Position numbers and translations under genes: made by a program. From contig JAKFAO010000004.1 of the NCBI GenBank assembly GCA_021527695.1, positions 1,653,001 through 1,717,000 on the forward strand: a stretch of DNA of 64,000 nt, written 5' to 3'. Shown here piece by piece: positions 1 through 11,599 of this stretch. The notes below the pieces were generated by a model. It saw nothing but the letters and a program-made list of their open reading frames with translations, was not told the DNA's origin and ran no database searches. Each line of letters opens with the position of its first letter. Within the stretch, counting starts at the first letter, position 1. The stretch is from Naematelia aurantialba. Taxonomy: Eukaryota; Basidiomycota; Tremellomycetes; Tremellales; Naemateliaceae.

Positions 1-1082
1 TATATACAGAGGGCTGCGAGTTCTAGTCTCTGCCCACTATGAATAGCGTCAACGAACCCGAGAGAACAGAAAACCGCCACCGCAAATGTGCCTTCAGATC
101 TGTCGAGGAGTGGGGAAGGACTGGATGACAAGCAAGAAGCGGGAGAAGAGGGAAGAAGGAGAGGAAAGAGGAGGAAGGAAGAATGGTTCCTTCAGGACAC
201 CGGCACGGAATGGCCAAGAAAGAAGCAAGCGGGAGAGAAGGAAAGATGGCAAGGGGAGCGCGAGAAGGAAAACCACTCGGGTCAGCAGCCGAGTAAATGA
301 CCGTCAACGAGCGCACCAGGAGACATGCCATCTTCCCCTGCCTGGACGTTCAGTGAGTTCCAGAACGAGCAGCCAAACATCGCAAGATCAGCCAAGACAT
401 GCTGAAACGCCATGGGCAAAGTAATTCCAGACGCATTTCAATATCGGCCCTTGGGTGGTACAGTGGGACAGCATGTCGATGCGACAGTGTGACAGCGGGT
501 GTGTATGCCGATGTGACAATGTGAAAGCAACTGTCAGTCGCGAAAATCAGTTGCGTCCGTCTCGATTGGAGATGCGGAGAGCCAGAAATCTTGGTCATCT
601 TGGTCACCTTGGTGAGCCGACAGGGAGGACAGGCGAGTATGACATAGCTCAAGAGGGTTAGATCATGTCACCGCGTGACAGTCGACCACAAGACCAGAAC
701 CGGCGCGACATTCCATGGCACTGTCAATGAGCGTACATTCTATGATTCTCAACATACGTGTGTGTACCTCTATGTGAAACAAGGATCAAGCTCAACAATT
801 TACGCGCAACACAACACTCCTCTACCCTCTGGCTCTTACAACTCTGAATCCTCCGACTTGCAATCCGTCTCAACCCTCTGATTTCTCCGACTCCTATGAA
901 CCCTCCGACTCCTCCGACTCCTCTAACTCCTCTGACTTGTCTGAACCATTCGACTCTGAACCCTTCCAGATGAAGTACGCCTCTTACCCGGCCAGATGAC
1001 GCGCGTCTCCGTTTGTTCCAATTGGATACCTCCAATAGGATACCTCCAATCGGACACCTCCAATCGAATATGGCTCCTCCAA
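1..1082. other. Intergenic, 3' flank of the ABC transporter gene
   Basis: No convincing gene. The open frames here are low-complexity (Lys/Glu/Arg-rich on plus, Leu/Ser/Pro-rich on minus) and show no family signature. Short imperfect repeats are present: CTCCGACTC-type units around 890-950 and three copies of a GATACCTCCAATCG-like unit at about 1022-1065. The transporter on the minus strand ends at 1083. Confidence 0.6.
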
Positions 1083-4000
1083 CTACGCTCTCTCAATCTC
1101 CTCGCCCGCTCCAAACACGCCAACCCGCCCATCCGAGACTGCCCCGCTCTCTACCGCCAGACGCCTAAACACGCCCAGCGAGCGCTGAAGGAGCTCGTCA
1201 GGCGGACCTATTTCGACTACCCGTCCAGCGTCCATGACGACCACGACATCGTAGTCCATGATAGTTGAGATGCGGTGTGCAATAGTCAAGACCGTCGTTT
1301 CGGTGAATGCGTTTCGGATCGTTTGTTGAACGAGCGCGTCGGTACGGACGTCAATGGACGATGTGGCCTCTGGACGCGGCGTTAGCCAAACGTTCATGGG
1401 GCATCCCCGCTTAAGTGAGAAGTGTCGGGTGATGAGTGTTTCGCGGGAATAGCTTGGAAGTGTCGGGTGATGAGTGTACCGCGGGAACAGGTTGGAAGTG
1501 TCGGGTGATGAGTGTACCCCGGGAACAGGTTGGAAGTGTCGGACGATGAGTGTACCACGGGAACAGGTTGGAAGTGTCGGGAAATGAACGGCGTGACACG
1601 AGCACCGTGTTTGAGCGGCTAAACACTCACCGTCAAGGGCCAAGATGGGCCGACGACGCAAGATGGCGCGAGCGAGCGCGAGCAGCTGCCGTTGGCCTCT
1701 CGAGAATGCCCCGCCATCCGAACTGATCATCTCGTCCAACTTGCCCGGAAGAGTCTCGACGTGCTCTTTGAGCTAACCCATATCAATATACTATATCTAC
1801 CGTTCCCAATCCAAGGCAACTTACCTGAGCCTGATCCAAGGCGGCCCAGATTTCCGCATCGTCGTGTAGACCTTCTGGATCGATATTCTCCCGCAGCGAG
1901 AGCTCCAATAACAACGGGTCTGCACCATGTGTCAATCACAAGCACATGAGTCAATCACGACAAGACAATGAAAGTGAGTCGATCAAGACAATAATAGTGA
2001 GTTGATCACGATAATGACTCGGAGTTGGATACGACATGAGACGTGAATCGATCGAGGCAAAGAACTGACGCCAAGAACTGACCTTGAGGGATGATGGACA
2101 TTGCGCCCCTGTACAGCTCCAGGGGTACGTCACGCACATCCACGCCGTCAATAAACACCCGGCTCCCCGTGGTATCGTCCATATCGATCAATCGCCACAG
2201 CACCCCAAGTAGGGTACTCTTGCCCGATCCACTTCGACCGCAGATTCCCACCCGCTGCCCAGGCTTGACGGAGAACGTCACATCGTTAAGAGCAGGCGGC
2301 AAGTCGGGGCGGTACCGCGCCGTGACGTGGCTCAGGTGGATTGCCCCTCGTTTGAGCCAGTCCGCCTCGATACCCAAGGCGAGCTTGGACGGGGATATGG
2401 TCTCTTGTGCGGGAAGTTCAACGTATTCCTGTACCCTCTCGACGGAAGTGATGCTCATTTCGACCTCTGATTGCGTCAGCTTCACCAACAAACGTACTAA
2501 GGAGATGAACCCCCTAGTCACGGTCTGGGAAGAGGGAGGGAGAGGGGGGGGAGGGGGGAGCACGAGTTGGCTCGGTGGGATTGAAGCTCTTTGGAGAAGA
2601 GAGAAACATACGGGTCCATTGAGTCACGGCCTGGCGAATTTGCGAGTTCAACAGTGCAGCCTCGGTCAAGGCAACTGCCAGGATACCGGACATTGTCGAC
2701 TGGCGATTGATGACAGCAATCAACACCAGCAGAGTATTAACAAGCAGGACTACCGCATTTTAGCGGTCCAACATACTTCTCTCGCGCCAGAGACTGACCT
2801 AGAATGTTGAGTGCTAGCTCCAGCCACTTCTGTACCGCCATAACAAGCCCTGTAAACCATCAGTCCAGACCCGGGCGCCAAGCGAGAGATTTCATCGTAC
2901 ATGCGGGGAATTGTGACGCCGTGCAGCGCTCGGTCATGAGTGCCACACACATGTCCTGAGCATGCATTGCTCGGATAGTCCGCAAGCCATCAGTATCGAC
3001 TCTACACCCGGGTCAGAACGTCGAGTACGCAGTTGTCGACGATGCTCACGTCTCCGAGAAGAGCGAATATATCCTGTGCAAACATCAGTGCCCCGTAACC
3101 ATCACACCCCCAGCAACACTTACGGTGACTTTGAAGTCAGGTCCAAACGGCGCAGTTCGCGTCCTGCACGGACGTAGAAGCGCTGGAGAATGGCCATCAC
3201 TACAGCGGTACCGACGATCACTGCCGCCATCTGATCAACTCATCAGCCACGTCCCAGTAAACACTCAACACTCCTGAACCTGCGGGTGAAAATCCTAGGG
3301 GTCCGAGGTCGATGGTCACTCACATAAGGAGCAGCGGCGATGATCAGAGCTGCGCCACCGATGAGCTGGGTGATGATTGCCATGGTGTTCACGACGGAAT
3401 TGGGGAGTTCCATATCGACTGCGTTGCAGTCAGATTCGACCACCCTGTAAGATCGCATATAGGGAAACTAACTTATGTTCAAGTCGGAGTTGAAGCGGTT
3501 GATCATTTCTCCCACACTGCGTTTCTCGAAAAACTCCAAACGCGTCCTGATGGAAGCCACCACGTCAGTACGTCAGAGACACAAAGGGTCATCCGGGACG
3601 GCGTTGAAGAAGAGGTAGGTGCGAATTACCTGAGCAGACCACGGATCTGCCATTGGTGCAGGTGTGCACTGGCAATGGGGTGGGCGTAGACGAAGCCGTT
3701 CCATAGGGCGATACAGAGAGTCACGAGGTACCCGATTTGCATACCGCTGTATCCGCCGAGGAAGGCACCGTAGCGTGAGCGCGGGGATCCGGCGAGACTC
3801 GTCGTCCATGCCTGGAGGTAGATGGAGATTGTCGTCTCGATCGTTGCATTCACAAAAATATAGCTGATCCCTGTTCCTAGAGTAAGCATTACAACTCGAC
3901 TGGCACACCGTTCGGAAGGAATCTAGTCGGGAGAGCCCTTGGCTCCACGGGTAAGGACGTCGCCATGGAGGGTGTTTGGCAGATAATACGACTTACAGAC

Positions 4001-7000
4001 CGAGGCACGTCCAAATCCCATACTCCTGAGATAGAGCAAATAAGTGCTCCAAGCGACCTTGCCCTGCTTCCCCTCGCTTTCCTTCTTTTCTTTTTTGTTG
4101 TCAGACTGGACAGGCTCGTCCAGCATATGACCCGTCTTCTGCGCGCCCTCATCTTCGCCGTCTCCCGTTTCGGATCCCTCTCTGCCCTTCTTCTTCTCAC
4201 CAGACACAAATTCGCGGACCAGGGCCGCCATGACGCCGTCCTCCGCTTCCATGAGCTCGGCGTAGCGGCCGTGCTCGACCGCTTCTCCCCCAGAGAGGAC
4301 AGTTACGCAAGATGCCGAGGACAGGCGATACACCTGGTTAGTAGCGAGGATGACCGGTGTATCTTGCAGTAGACCCCGTGGGCCCAGGAGGGCGTCGAAG
4401 ACGTGGGTCTCCGTATCGGCATCGAGGGCTGAGAAGGGATCGTCAAGCATCAACGTGTCGAATCTGCCATATACTGCTCGGGCAAGCGCAACTCTACAAG
4501 CGGAGATGTCAGCTTCAGATCCCGAAAGTCTCTATTCAAGAGCATTGCACTCGCCAACTCTACCCTGTTCTCGATGGGATAGGCAGATTAGATGTAGCCG
4601 GTGGATGCACCGCAACTTACCGTTGTTTCTGTCCGCCGGAGAGGTTACCAACAGCACGCTCGTCTCCCTCCGCCATCTCGCGGAGATCGACATCGAGGGC
4701 CAGCGCACGCACGACAGTAGCGTACCACCCCGCCTCGTAAGGACGCATGAAGGTGATGTTCTCGCGGATCGAGCTGTTCGTACGCAACCATGGATCCTGA
4801 GAGCAGAAGCCCACTGTACCGAGATGGATCGAAGCTGTCCCAGCCAGAAGATCGAGCTCGCTCAGCAACGCTTGGAGGAACACGCTCTTGCCCTATTAGA
4901 CCGTTTGTCAGTGGCGATACGACACCATGGGTTTAGATTGTGGTGGACGTGGTGGACGTGGTGGACGTGGTGGACGTGGTGGACATGGTGGTCGTGGTGC
5001 ACAGGTGGACATAGTGGACGTAGTGGACGTAGTGGACGTAGTGGGGCTAGTGGACGTAGTGGACGTAGTGGACGTAGTGGACGTAGTGGACGTAGTGGAC
5101 ATAGTGGACATAGTGGACATAGTGGACATAGTGGACGAGGGCTGAGGTACTCACGCTGCCGACCCTTCCCGTGATCATCCACAAAGTGGGTCTGACCATA
5201 TTGAGGTTCAGCCCCTTGAGCAGCACAGATTTATCCTTGACGCCAAACGATGCTCCGGCCATCTCGACCCTACATTCTGGCTTGCCCTTCATCTCGACAT
5301 CCTCTCCGCGCATCCCACCTGCAACTCCCAGTCCAAAGCCGTCATTCGACTCGCCTTGGACCACGCGTTCTTCACAGAGCAGGAACTCTTCAATACGCTT
5401 GAAACTCGCCCAGGCAGTAGTCAGCGCGCCGATCCTTTGGCCAAACGAGAGCAGCGGTTCCGAGATGATCGAAATGACCGAGATCACAGCAAACACGCGG
5501 GCAGTGGTGACGCTGTCTCCTGCACTTGCACTGTACAGCGATACGACGGTGAAGACGATGATAGTGACGAGCGCAATGAAGTTGCCGATCCAGTTGGTCA
5601 CGATGCCGACTATGACGACGTCTTTGATCCACCTTACGAGAGCAGTGATTTCAGCCGCACGCAACGACTCGGCTTTAGCGATGATGGTAGGCTCGTAGGC
5701 CGAGAGCTTGATGGCTTTGATGTGCTTGAGCACGGAGGACATGAACTTGACTCGGTCATCGGTCGCCTTTGCCCAGCCAGCTACGGTGGATCAGTGCTGA
5801 CCAGTGGTGGCAGAGGATAGACGGGAGTTGGGGAGTAGTAAGCACCTACCTCGTTCGGCACCGATGTCCTTGGTGAGGCGCGGAAGGACCGCGAAGAATA
5901 CCACGGCACCGATGATGCTGGCGACCTAGTGTTCGTCAGCACATCTGGCTCGGCAAGTGTCACGTTGTGTGGGTGGGTGTGGGACGTTTTGCGAGACCTC
6001 GTGGACAAGGTGGCGGAACAGCGTTGGGGGAGTTCTGGTGTGGAATGAGGCTGGAAAGTGCTCACGAAGGACACGCCAATCTGGGTCCAAATGATATACA
6101 ACCCGAGTCCGATCATGAGAAGGGTCGTGTAGACTTCGTGCAGAGCGTCGACGTTGGTGATGACATTCCTGACGTCCACGCTCATGAGGTTCGAAGTCTT
6201 TGCTGCGCCCATTTCTCGTGCCGTTTCGACGCAAATTACCAGCGACTTGCGATACAGTGCCTCCATCAGTGACCCTCTCAGTGCGAGGGAGGAACGCTGC
6301 ACTGCGATGTGTGCGAGTGCGAGGGCGAGGGCGTATACAGCGTAAGTGAGGAATGCGGCGCCGACGAGGCCCCATCCGTCTGCTAGCACGTATGGTTCGG
6401 ACGTGGCGTACGACTCGACAAAGGTGATGGTGCGCTGGATGATCAGTGGGCGGGCCATGGATGTCACTGCATAAACAATGGACGGGATGATTGGAGCGAC
6501 CAAGAGCCAGCCGTACGCTTTGGCCAGTGCCCAAAAGAGAGGTTGGCGGGTACGTCCAGCTGCGTGGCGTGCGCGTTCGTGCGCCCATCGTGGAGAGAGT
6601 CCGTTCCACAGACTGGCAGAGTACAACGTCGTCTCGATCGTGCCTAGGTCGGCCATCCCAAGCGGTCGCTTGTAGCCTCGCCAGATGAGCGGCAAGGCCC
6701 AGGTAATGAGGTAGCGCCCCACCAGGCCGGCCGTGCCTATCGGCGGGATGTCGGATGCATGCGCAAGTGAGGGGCGGTTCGATATCTGCTGCACTAGGAA
6801 GAGGAGGACTCGTGCTGCTAGCGAGATGGAGAGGGGGATGACTGGGGCGAGGGGAGTGTCGGAGAGGAGCGCGACGGTGCGAAGGCGGGAGGCGGTGAAG
6901 AGGGTGGAGATGAGGAGGTATAGCTGGGGTAGCTGGGAGTGACATGTGCAGTGTATATGTTCTTGGATGTTGAGGGCGAGGACGAGGAGCTGTAGAGACT

Positions 7001-8272
7001 CAGCACAGCACGGAGAAACGACTAGAGTCTAGACTGGAGATGCTGGTGGAGGAGCGGTTGACTGGAGATGCTGGTGGAGGGAGCGGTTGACTGGAGATGC
7101 TGGTGGAGGGAGCGGTTGACTGGAGATGCTGGTGGAGGGAGTGGTAGGTGAGGAGGGTATGCTGGAGACGATAGTGGCATTGCCGCACTCACCGCAGCGA
7201 CGACCTCGCTCGCGCCGGCGGCCGAGCCGGCCCAATCCTCACTCAAACTGCCTGTCCTCTGCCAAGTCGCCCACACCGCCGCCGTCGCACCGACCAACAA
7301 CGTGCTCAGCGCGATCTTGACAGATAACAGCGCCCATCCTGACACTGGGATCTCTGACCAGGGCAAGAGGCTGCGGCGCTTGCTCCGTAGGATGTAGATG
7401 ACTCGCGGGAGAGCGAGGACGGCGAATACCAACGCCGGCACGAATGCTAGAAAACTGGACGGATCAGTTGGCAGTTCTTCAAGTTACAAGGACAAGAGGA
7501 GAGAACTCTGGAGGAGCAGAGACAAGGGACAAGAGGAGAGAGAGAGACAAGGACAAGACGAGAGAACTGTGCTGGAGATGGAGCCAAGGACAAGAGAGAA
7601 CCTACATGGTCGAGAAATGGATGGTAAAGTCGAGGGTTCGACACGACACCCCCGGGCCAAACGCATAGTCGTCCCGACACAGCGGCATCGGTATTGTTGC
7701 CTGTTCTATCCTTGCAACGCGATGCTCGATAGTCGATGCTCGCTACACTGCGCGATGCGCGATGCTCGATCCTCGATGCTCGATGCTCGATGCTCGATGC
7801 TCGATGCTCGATGCTCGATGCTCGATGCTCGATGCTCGATGCTCGATGCTCGATGCTCGATGCTCGATGCTCGATGCTCGATACTCAATGCTCGATACTC
7901 GCTACAACGTCTGCGTGTACGTTGCCGTCTCGGTCTCGAGGAGGGGCCGAGGGGTACTGACTGGTACGAGACTGTCGACACTGGTACGAGGGGTGCGAGG
8001 CAGAGTCCGCGGCGCTTTTGGGTATCAGAGAACGCTTACCCAGCGCATACGCTATACGAGTAGATTCAGATTGGACTGCGAGCGTGAACGCTTGCGCCAG
8101 CGTCTGTTGGACAATTAGACGCAGACTTGCATGCCCCTTGTGTCCTTCGCCCAGGCTGTAGACCCTGCAGTTCTAGCTCTACGCTACTAGTCAGGCAACT
8201 ACCCTGCCCTACCCTACTCTGTCCGAGTGGTAGATCTCTGGTACAATACCTGCGCTGTATTGTTCCTGACAT
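1083..8272 (-). CDS. ABCC-family (MRP/YCF1-like) ABC transporter, full-length with TMD0
   Basis: Membrane exporter of conjugates or drugs, judged from family membership; substrate unknown. About 20 exons give roughly 1,500 residues. The start ATG is at 8270-8272; exons 8272-8250, 8164-8040 and 7446-7193 encode an N-terminal TMD0 of several hydrophobic segments. TMD1 lies in about 6989-5155. NBD1 (4892-3997) has Walker A GRVGSGKS, signature LSGGQKQR and Walker B LMLDDPFSALD. TMD2 covers about 3870-2640, for example 3870-3630. NBD2 (about 2500-1083) has Walker A GRSGSGKST, signature FSRGQRQ, Walker B LALDEATSSID and H-loop TIAHR. The last exon is 1369-1083 (stop TAG). As in many ABCC proteins NBD1 looks catalytically weak: Asp replaces the Walker B Glu, and Asn sits where the H-loop His is expected (ILATNQ). 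Four introns carry tandem repeats. Exon limits around 2600-3100 and 6990 are the least certain. Confidence 0.9.
1419..1589. repeat. 38-bp minisatellite in an ABC transporter intron
   Basis: Four direct copies of a 38-bp unit starting GAAGTGTCGGGTGATGAGTG begin at 1419, 1457, 1495 and 1533, followed by a partial fifth copy. The array lies wholly inside the last intron of the transporter gene (1370-1630), between Walker B residues Asp and Glu of NBD2. Confidence 0.9.
4940..5139. repeat. 9-bp tandem repeat filling an ABC transporter intron
   Basis: About 22 copies of a 9-bp unit (plus strand GTGGTGGAC, drifting to GTAGTGGAC and ATAGTGGAC) fill most of the intron at 4893-5154. That intron separates GRVGS from GKS of the NBD1 Walker A motif. 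Confidence 0.9.
7033..7147. repeat. 29-bp minisatellite in an ABC transporter intron
   Basis: Four near-identical copies of a 28-29 bp unit beginning ACTGGAGATGCTGGTGGAGG. The array sits in the intron between the TMD0 exons, at about 6990-7192. Confidence 0.9.
7761..7900. repeat. Heptamer (GATGCTC)20 array in an ABC transporter intron
   Basis: Twenty consecutive 7-bp units, mostly GATGCTC with GATCCTC, GATACTC and AATGCTC variants near the ends, and looser copies from about 7722. The array is within the 593-nt second intron (7447-8039). Confidence 0.9.
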
Positions 8273-8754
8273 GCAGCGTGTGATGCGTGTGATCTGCAGC
8301 CACAATGCTCAGCCTAGCTGACACTCTTTGCATGCAGAGCAGCAGAGCAGCAGAATAGCTCTAGACAAGCAGCGCGGCGGAGCAGAAATCCCGCGCGGAT
8401 ACTTGAAAAAAGTCCATGTGGTGTCGGTGGCCGGGCGACGCCGATCCTCCCCACCCTCGCGGGGGCAAGATAAGCGCGCTGGCTCTGCAGGAGCTGGTAT
8501 CGAGTCGGACGCCAGACAGGCCAGAGAGCAGTACGCACGCAAAGCACAGCTCGACAGATAGGAGCATAACTGGTTTGATTACACCCACCCGGGGTTACCA
8601 GGGTACTTGCTCCATTTACGAGTATATCTCTGCGCTAGACAGACCAAGTGTGCTACTTATCAGTCATTAGCCGATCCAACAAGGGACAGATGTTCAGGGG
8701 CGAAAGTCAGCGTCGATCTCATGGCGCACCCCTTTGCATCACACCGCATGCGGG
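8273..8754. promoter_or_regulatory. Intergenic, upstream region of the ABC transporter
   Basis: 482 bp between the transporter start codon and the stop of the METTL18-like gene; both genes are on minus, so this holds the transporter promoter and the upstream gene's terminator. No recognised TATA box or named operator. Confidence 0.4.
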
Positions 8755-10467
8755 CTACCAGCCAACACGGACGACTTTCCTGCCAACGCCCTTGGTCCAC
8801 TCCTTGACCCCCTCCCACCAGCCGGCATCCGCCTCGACACGCGATAGGAAGCTCTGTAAGCCGCCCCCAACGCCAAAGTACAATACCTGCGAGGCGTCAG
8901 AGACTGTACATGCAGACTTTGTCTGTCTTCGTGATGGAAGAGAAGATGAAGGCATATGAGGAACAGTGCTGATTGTGGTTCTGGGTCCAGAGCCCAGATA
9001 CACTTACTTTCGCAGCGACCAGGACGAGAGACTCGCCACTCTCACTTAGAGGTACCTTTCTCCAGCGATCCAATCCCACACGCTCAACTCGCTCTCCCAG
9101 CGTCGCTACAGGGTCCCCATTGTGATTTTGATCTGGATGCTTCCCCGAGCTTGCAGCGTTTCTGGGACTTGCGGCGGCCCGAAGTACGCTGATCAAGTCC
9201 GCAACACTGGCTTCCTCGTATATCGTCTCGCTGGTGAGGACCAAGCCTGCTCCGGCCTCTTCGTCCCGCAGCGTCTGGGCCAGGCCCGCCCAGTGGCCAT
9301 ACGTAAACCTCAGGTGCACACCGCGATCTTTCAAGAGCGCGACAAAAGCGTTTTTGAGCGCTCCGGTGAGGCGTAATTCGCCCGTTTCTAATGATGCTGG
9401 TGCATTGGGATCTTCTTGAGAGGTCAGGGCCATATCACCCTCTTCAGTGTCGTCGGGCGGTTGGAGCACAGACGGCGGGAGATACGGGAGCGAGGCCAGC
9501 AGGAGGTTCGGGAGTGTGACCAGACGGAGCACGGCGAGATTGTAATCTTGGAGATGGAGTGTTGTGCGGGACGAGCCTGTGGGACTCGAAGCGAGAAGGG
9601 AATGTAGGATATATGCTGAAGGCAGAGCGGTGCCGCATCCAACCTAACTCTCAGCTTCATCACACTGTAACAAAGGGGCTCTCACCTCGAGTACACGGGA
9701 GCCTCTAACCCATTCACCTATGCCACCTTCCGGTGTTGCCAGCTCGCTCAGCACTTGCAACAGATCCATGCCGCCTTCCCACGTCTTCAATCCCCCCTCG
9801 TATACACCCTTGATGAGATCCGTCTCGGCGTCCACATACTCGTCTCCCTCGGCGTCCACATACTCCTCACCCTCGGCATCCTGATACTCCTCTCCCTCCA
9901 CGTGCTGAGTGCTGTTTCTGTCGCTGTCGCCCTGTGACTCGACGGCCGCCCGAGATCGCGATTGGATGCCCTCTGACGCAGCGAGTTGGAAGCGGGCATC
10001 GTGCAAGTCTCGACGCAAGACCGGGTGGGTCAGGAAGGGAAGGGAGACAGGGGAGTAGAGGATCGTCTCGGGGAGCGCTGTGAGCTGGATGACGATCAGC
10101 TTGGCTGGGCAAAGGAGATTATGGTTGTGGAGACCAGTAGATGACTACCAGTGGATGCAACAGTAGATCCATTAGCATGGTGGAAAGAAGGAAAGAAAAC
10201 CGCGAGAAGGACGGCCAGGGAGGGAAGGTCTGGGGAGAAGGTCAGGGAGGAAAGAGAGAGAAGGACTGTGACTGACAAGCGCGTCGAGAGACACTTCATG
10301 GCTCGAATGACTCGAGCTGCTGGACAACAACGGAGCAGACGGCCTAGACGGACCAGCCTCCGCCGCCTGAGGCCTAAAGTCCAGCTCCTCGTCTTCCTGC
10401 ACGTATTGAGCTCCAGACAGTGCGCAACGTCAGGCCTCACCTCGATATCAAAGTCGAATTTGAACAT
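8755..10467 (-). CDS. HPM1: Protein-histidine N-methyltransferase, METTL18/HPM1 family
   Basis: Family enzymes use S-adenosylmethionine to methylate a histidine of ribosomal protein uL3 (RPL3), so a role in ribosome function is expected. Five exons join in frame: 10467-10441, 10396-10277, 10099-9686, 9643-9008 and 8886-8755, giving 442 residues. It starts MFKFDFDIE, typical of the family. DLIKGVYEGGLKTWEGGMDLL-type sequence (here seen at about 159-179) and the SAM-binding VLEVGCGTALPS (about 185-196) are followed by LQDYN (about 218-222), LTSETIYEE and a C-terminal YFGVGGGLQSFL; all are family hallmarks. Introns are as short as 42 and 44 nt. Just before the catalytic domain is an acidic repeat of EGEEY.DA units (about three copies), which looks like a lineage-specific linker. 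Confidence 0.93.
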
Positions 10468-11599
10468 TAACCGTCTTCAGACTGTAGCGCACGTGATCTC
10501 AGTGCAGGATCCGTGAGTAGCAGCACGACCAGTCTCTGGAACGTTGCTGATGCCGTGTCCAAGCTGTAATCCAGCGAGTCTTACGGTCTTGCATCCTTTT
10601 CAGGCGAACGTCACGTGACTTGTTGGGCCCCGCACTTGAGCAGCACCTATCGTCGGCTCGGGCAGTCTGCCGCCAGGGCATATATAGCCGGCAGCGATTG
10701 TCGGCTCCCGCTCCATGTGCATGCATCACCGAGCTGCACTCCATGCTCGGCCTGTATTCGGTTCTTGCCTTTGACGCTCGTCGTGAAGAGCAAGACGAGC
10801 AAGCCCGCCAACTGCCAAATGTCAACTGCCAAATGTCAACTGCCGCGAACCGGAGTAATCGCTCAGGGAAAACCAAAAAGTCGAACTGCGGCGGCGCGAC
10901 TGCGTTTTTTTTCCCTTGCACGAATTCTCATCTCTCGACGCAGCGGACAGCCAACAACGTCTGCGCAGCTACAACTTTGTGCACGCCTGCACGCCTGCAC
11001 GCCTGCACTCCCGTGTAGCCCGGCTCTCGGGGGGGGGGGGGACTACTATGTCAGGTAGAGCGGGCCCGTCTACGCTCTGCCGCTGTACTCGAGTATGGCA
11101 GAACGAGTATGCTTAATCTGCGAGGGAGGCTGCGATCCTCTCCAGCCGTGGTGCTGGTACTGCCTCCCTGCGCTCATGTCCTGGCTGACTGCATGATCTG
11201 CGCGGTCGCGTCACTCGGTGACGCTCGCAGCTTGTGTATCGCTTTGGACGAGGTATTTTCAAGTCGTGACAACAGCGATATCGTCCTTGCAAATTGACGA
11301 CAAGGATCTCATCGTTCACTGTTCTTCACCTGACGACAGATATCTCATCGTTCTTACAGCTTGACATCGCCTTGCACTGACCAAAGTCTCGCAAGCACGT
11401 TTCTGCAACTTCGGTCTCGGTCCGCACGGAAGTCTAGTCTGGCACCAACGAACCCGACGGCAGCAACTACTGCCGCGGCAACCACGACACAGCCCCCGTG
11501 ACGGCAACAACGTCGACGGTAGCCACAACAACAGCGACGGCAACTACCGCGACCGAACAACAACCCCACCCAGCCCAAACAACAAACCCCCGACCAACC
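10468..11599. promoter_or_regulatory. Intergenic between divergent METTL18-like and GH16 genes
   Basis: 1.1 kb divergent promoter region with no supported gene. Visible features: a TATATA stretch near 10678, two direct copies of TGCCAAATGTCAAC at about 10813-10840, three GCACGCCTGC units near 10980-11010, and a run of ten or more G at about 11031-11041. Confidence 0.45.

Noticed and set aside
1..450. Lys/Glu/Arg-rich plus-strand frames
   Set aside because: Product of a purine-rich tract (AGGAAGG-type); overlapping frames in all phases are equally long.
7722..7900. Regular short repeats resembling a CRISPR-like array
   Set aside because: The units are contiguous 7-mers without spacers, in a fungal intron; it is a simple microsatellite.
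10615..11058. Open frames of 130-147 codons upstream of the GH16 gene
   Set aside because: Cys/Arg-rich composition, no motif, and repeats such as GCACGCCTGC inside them.
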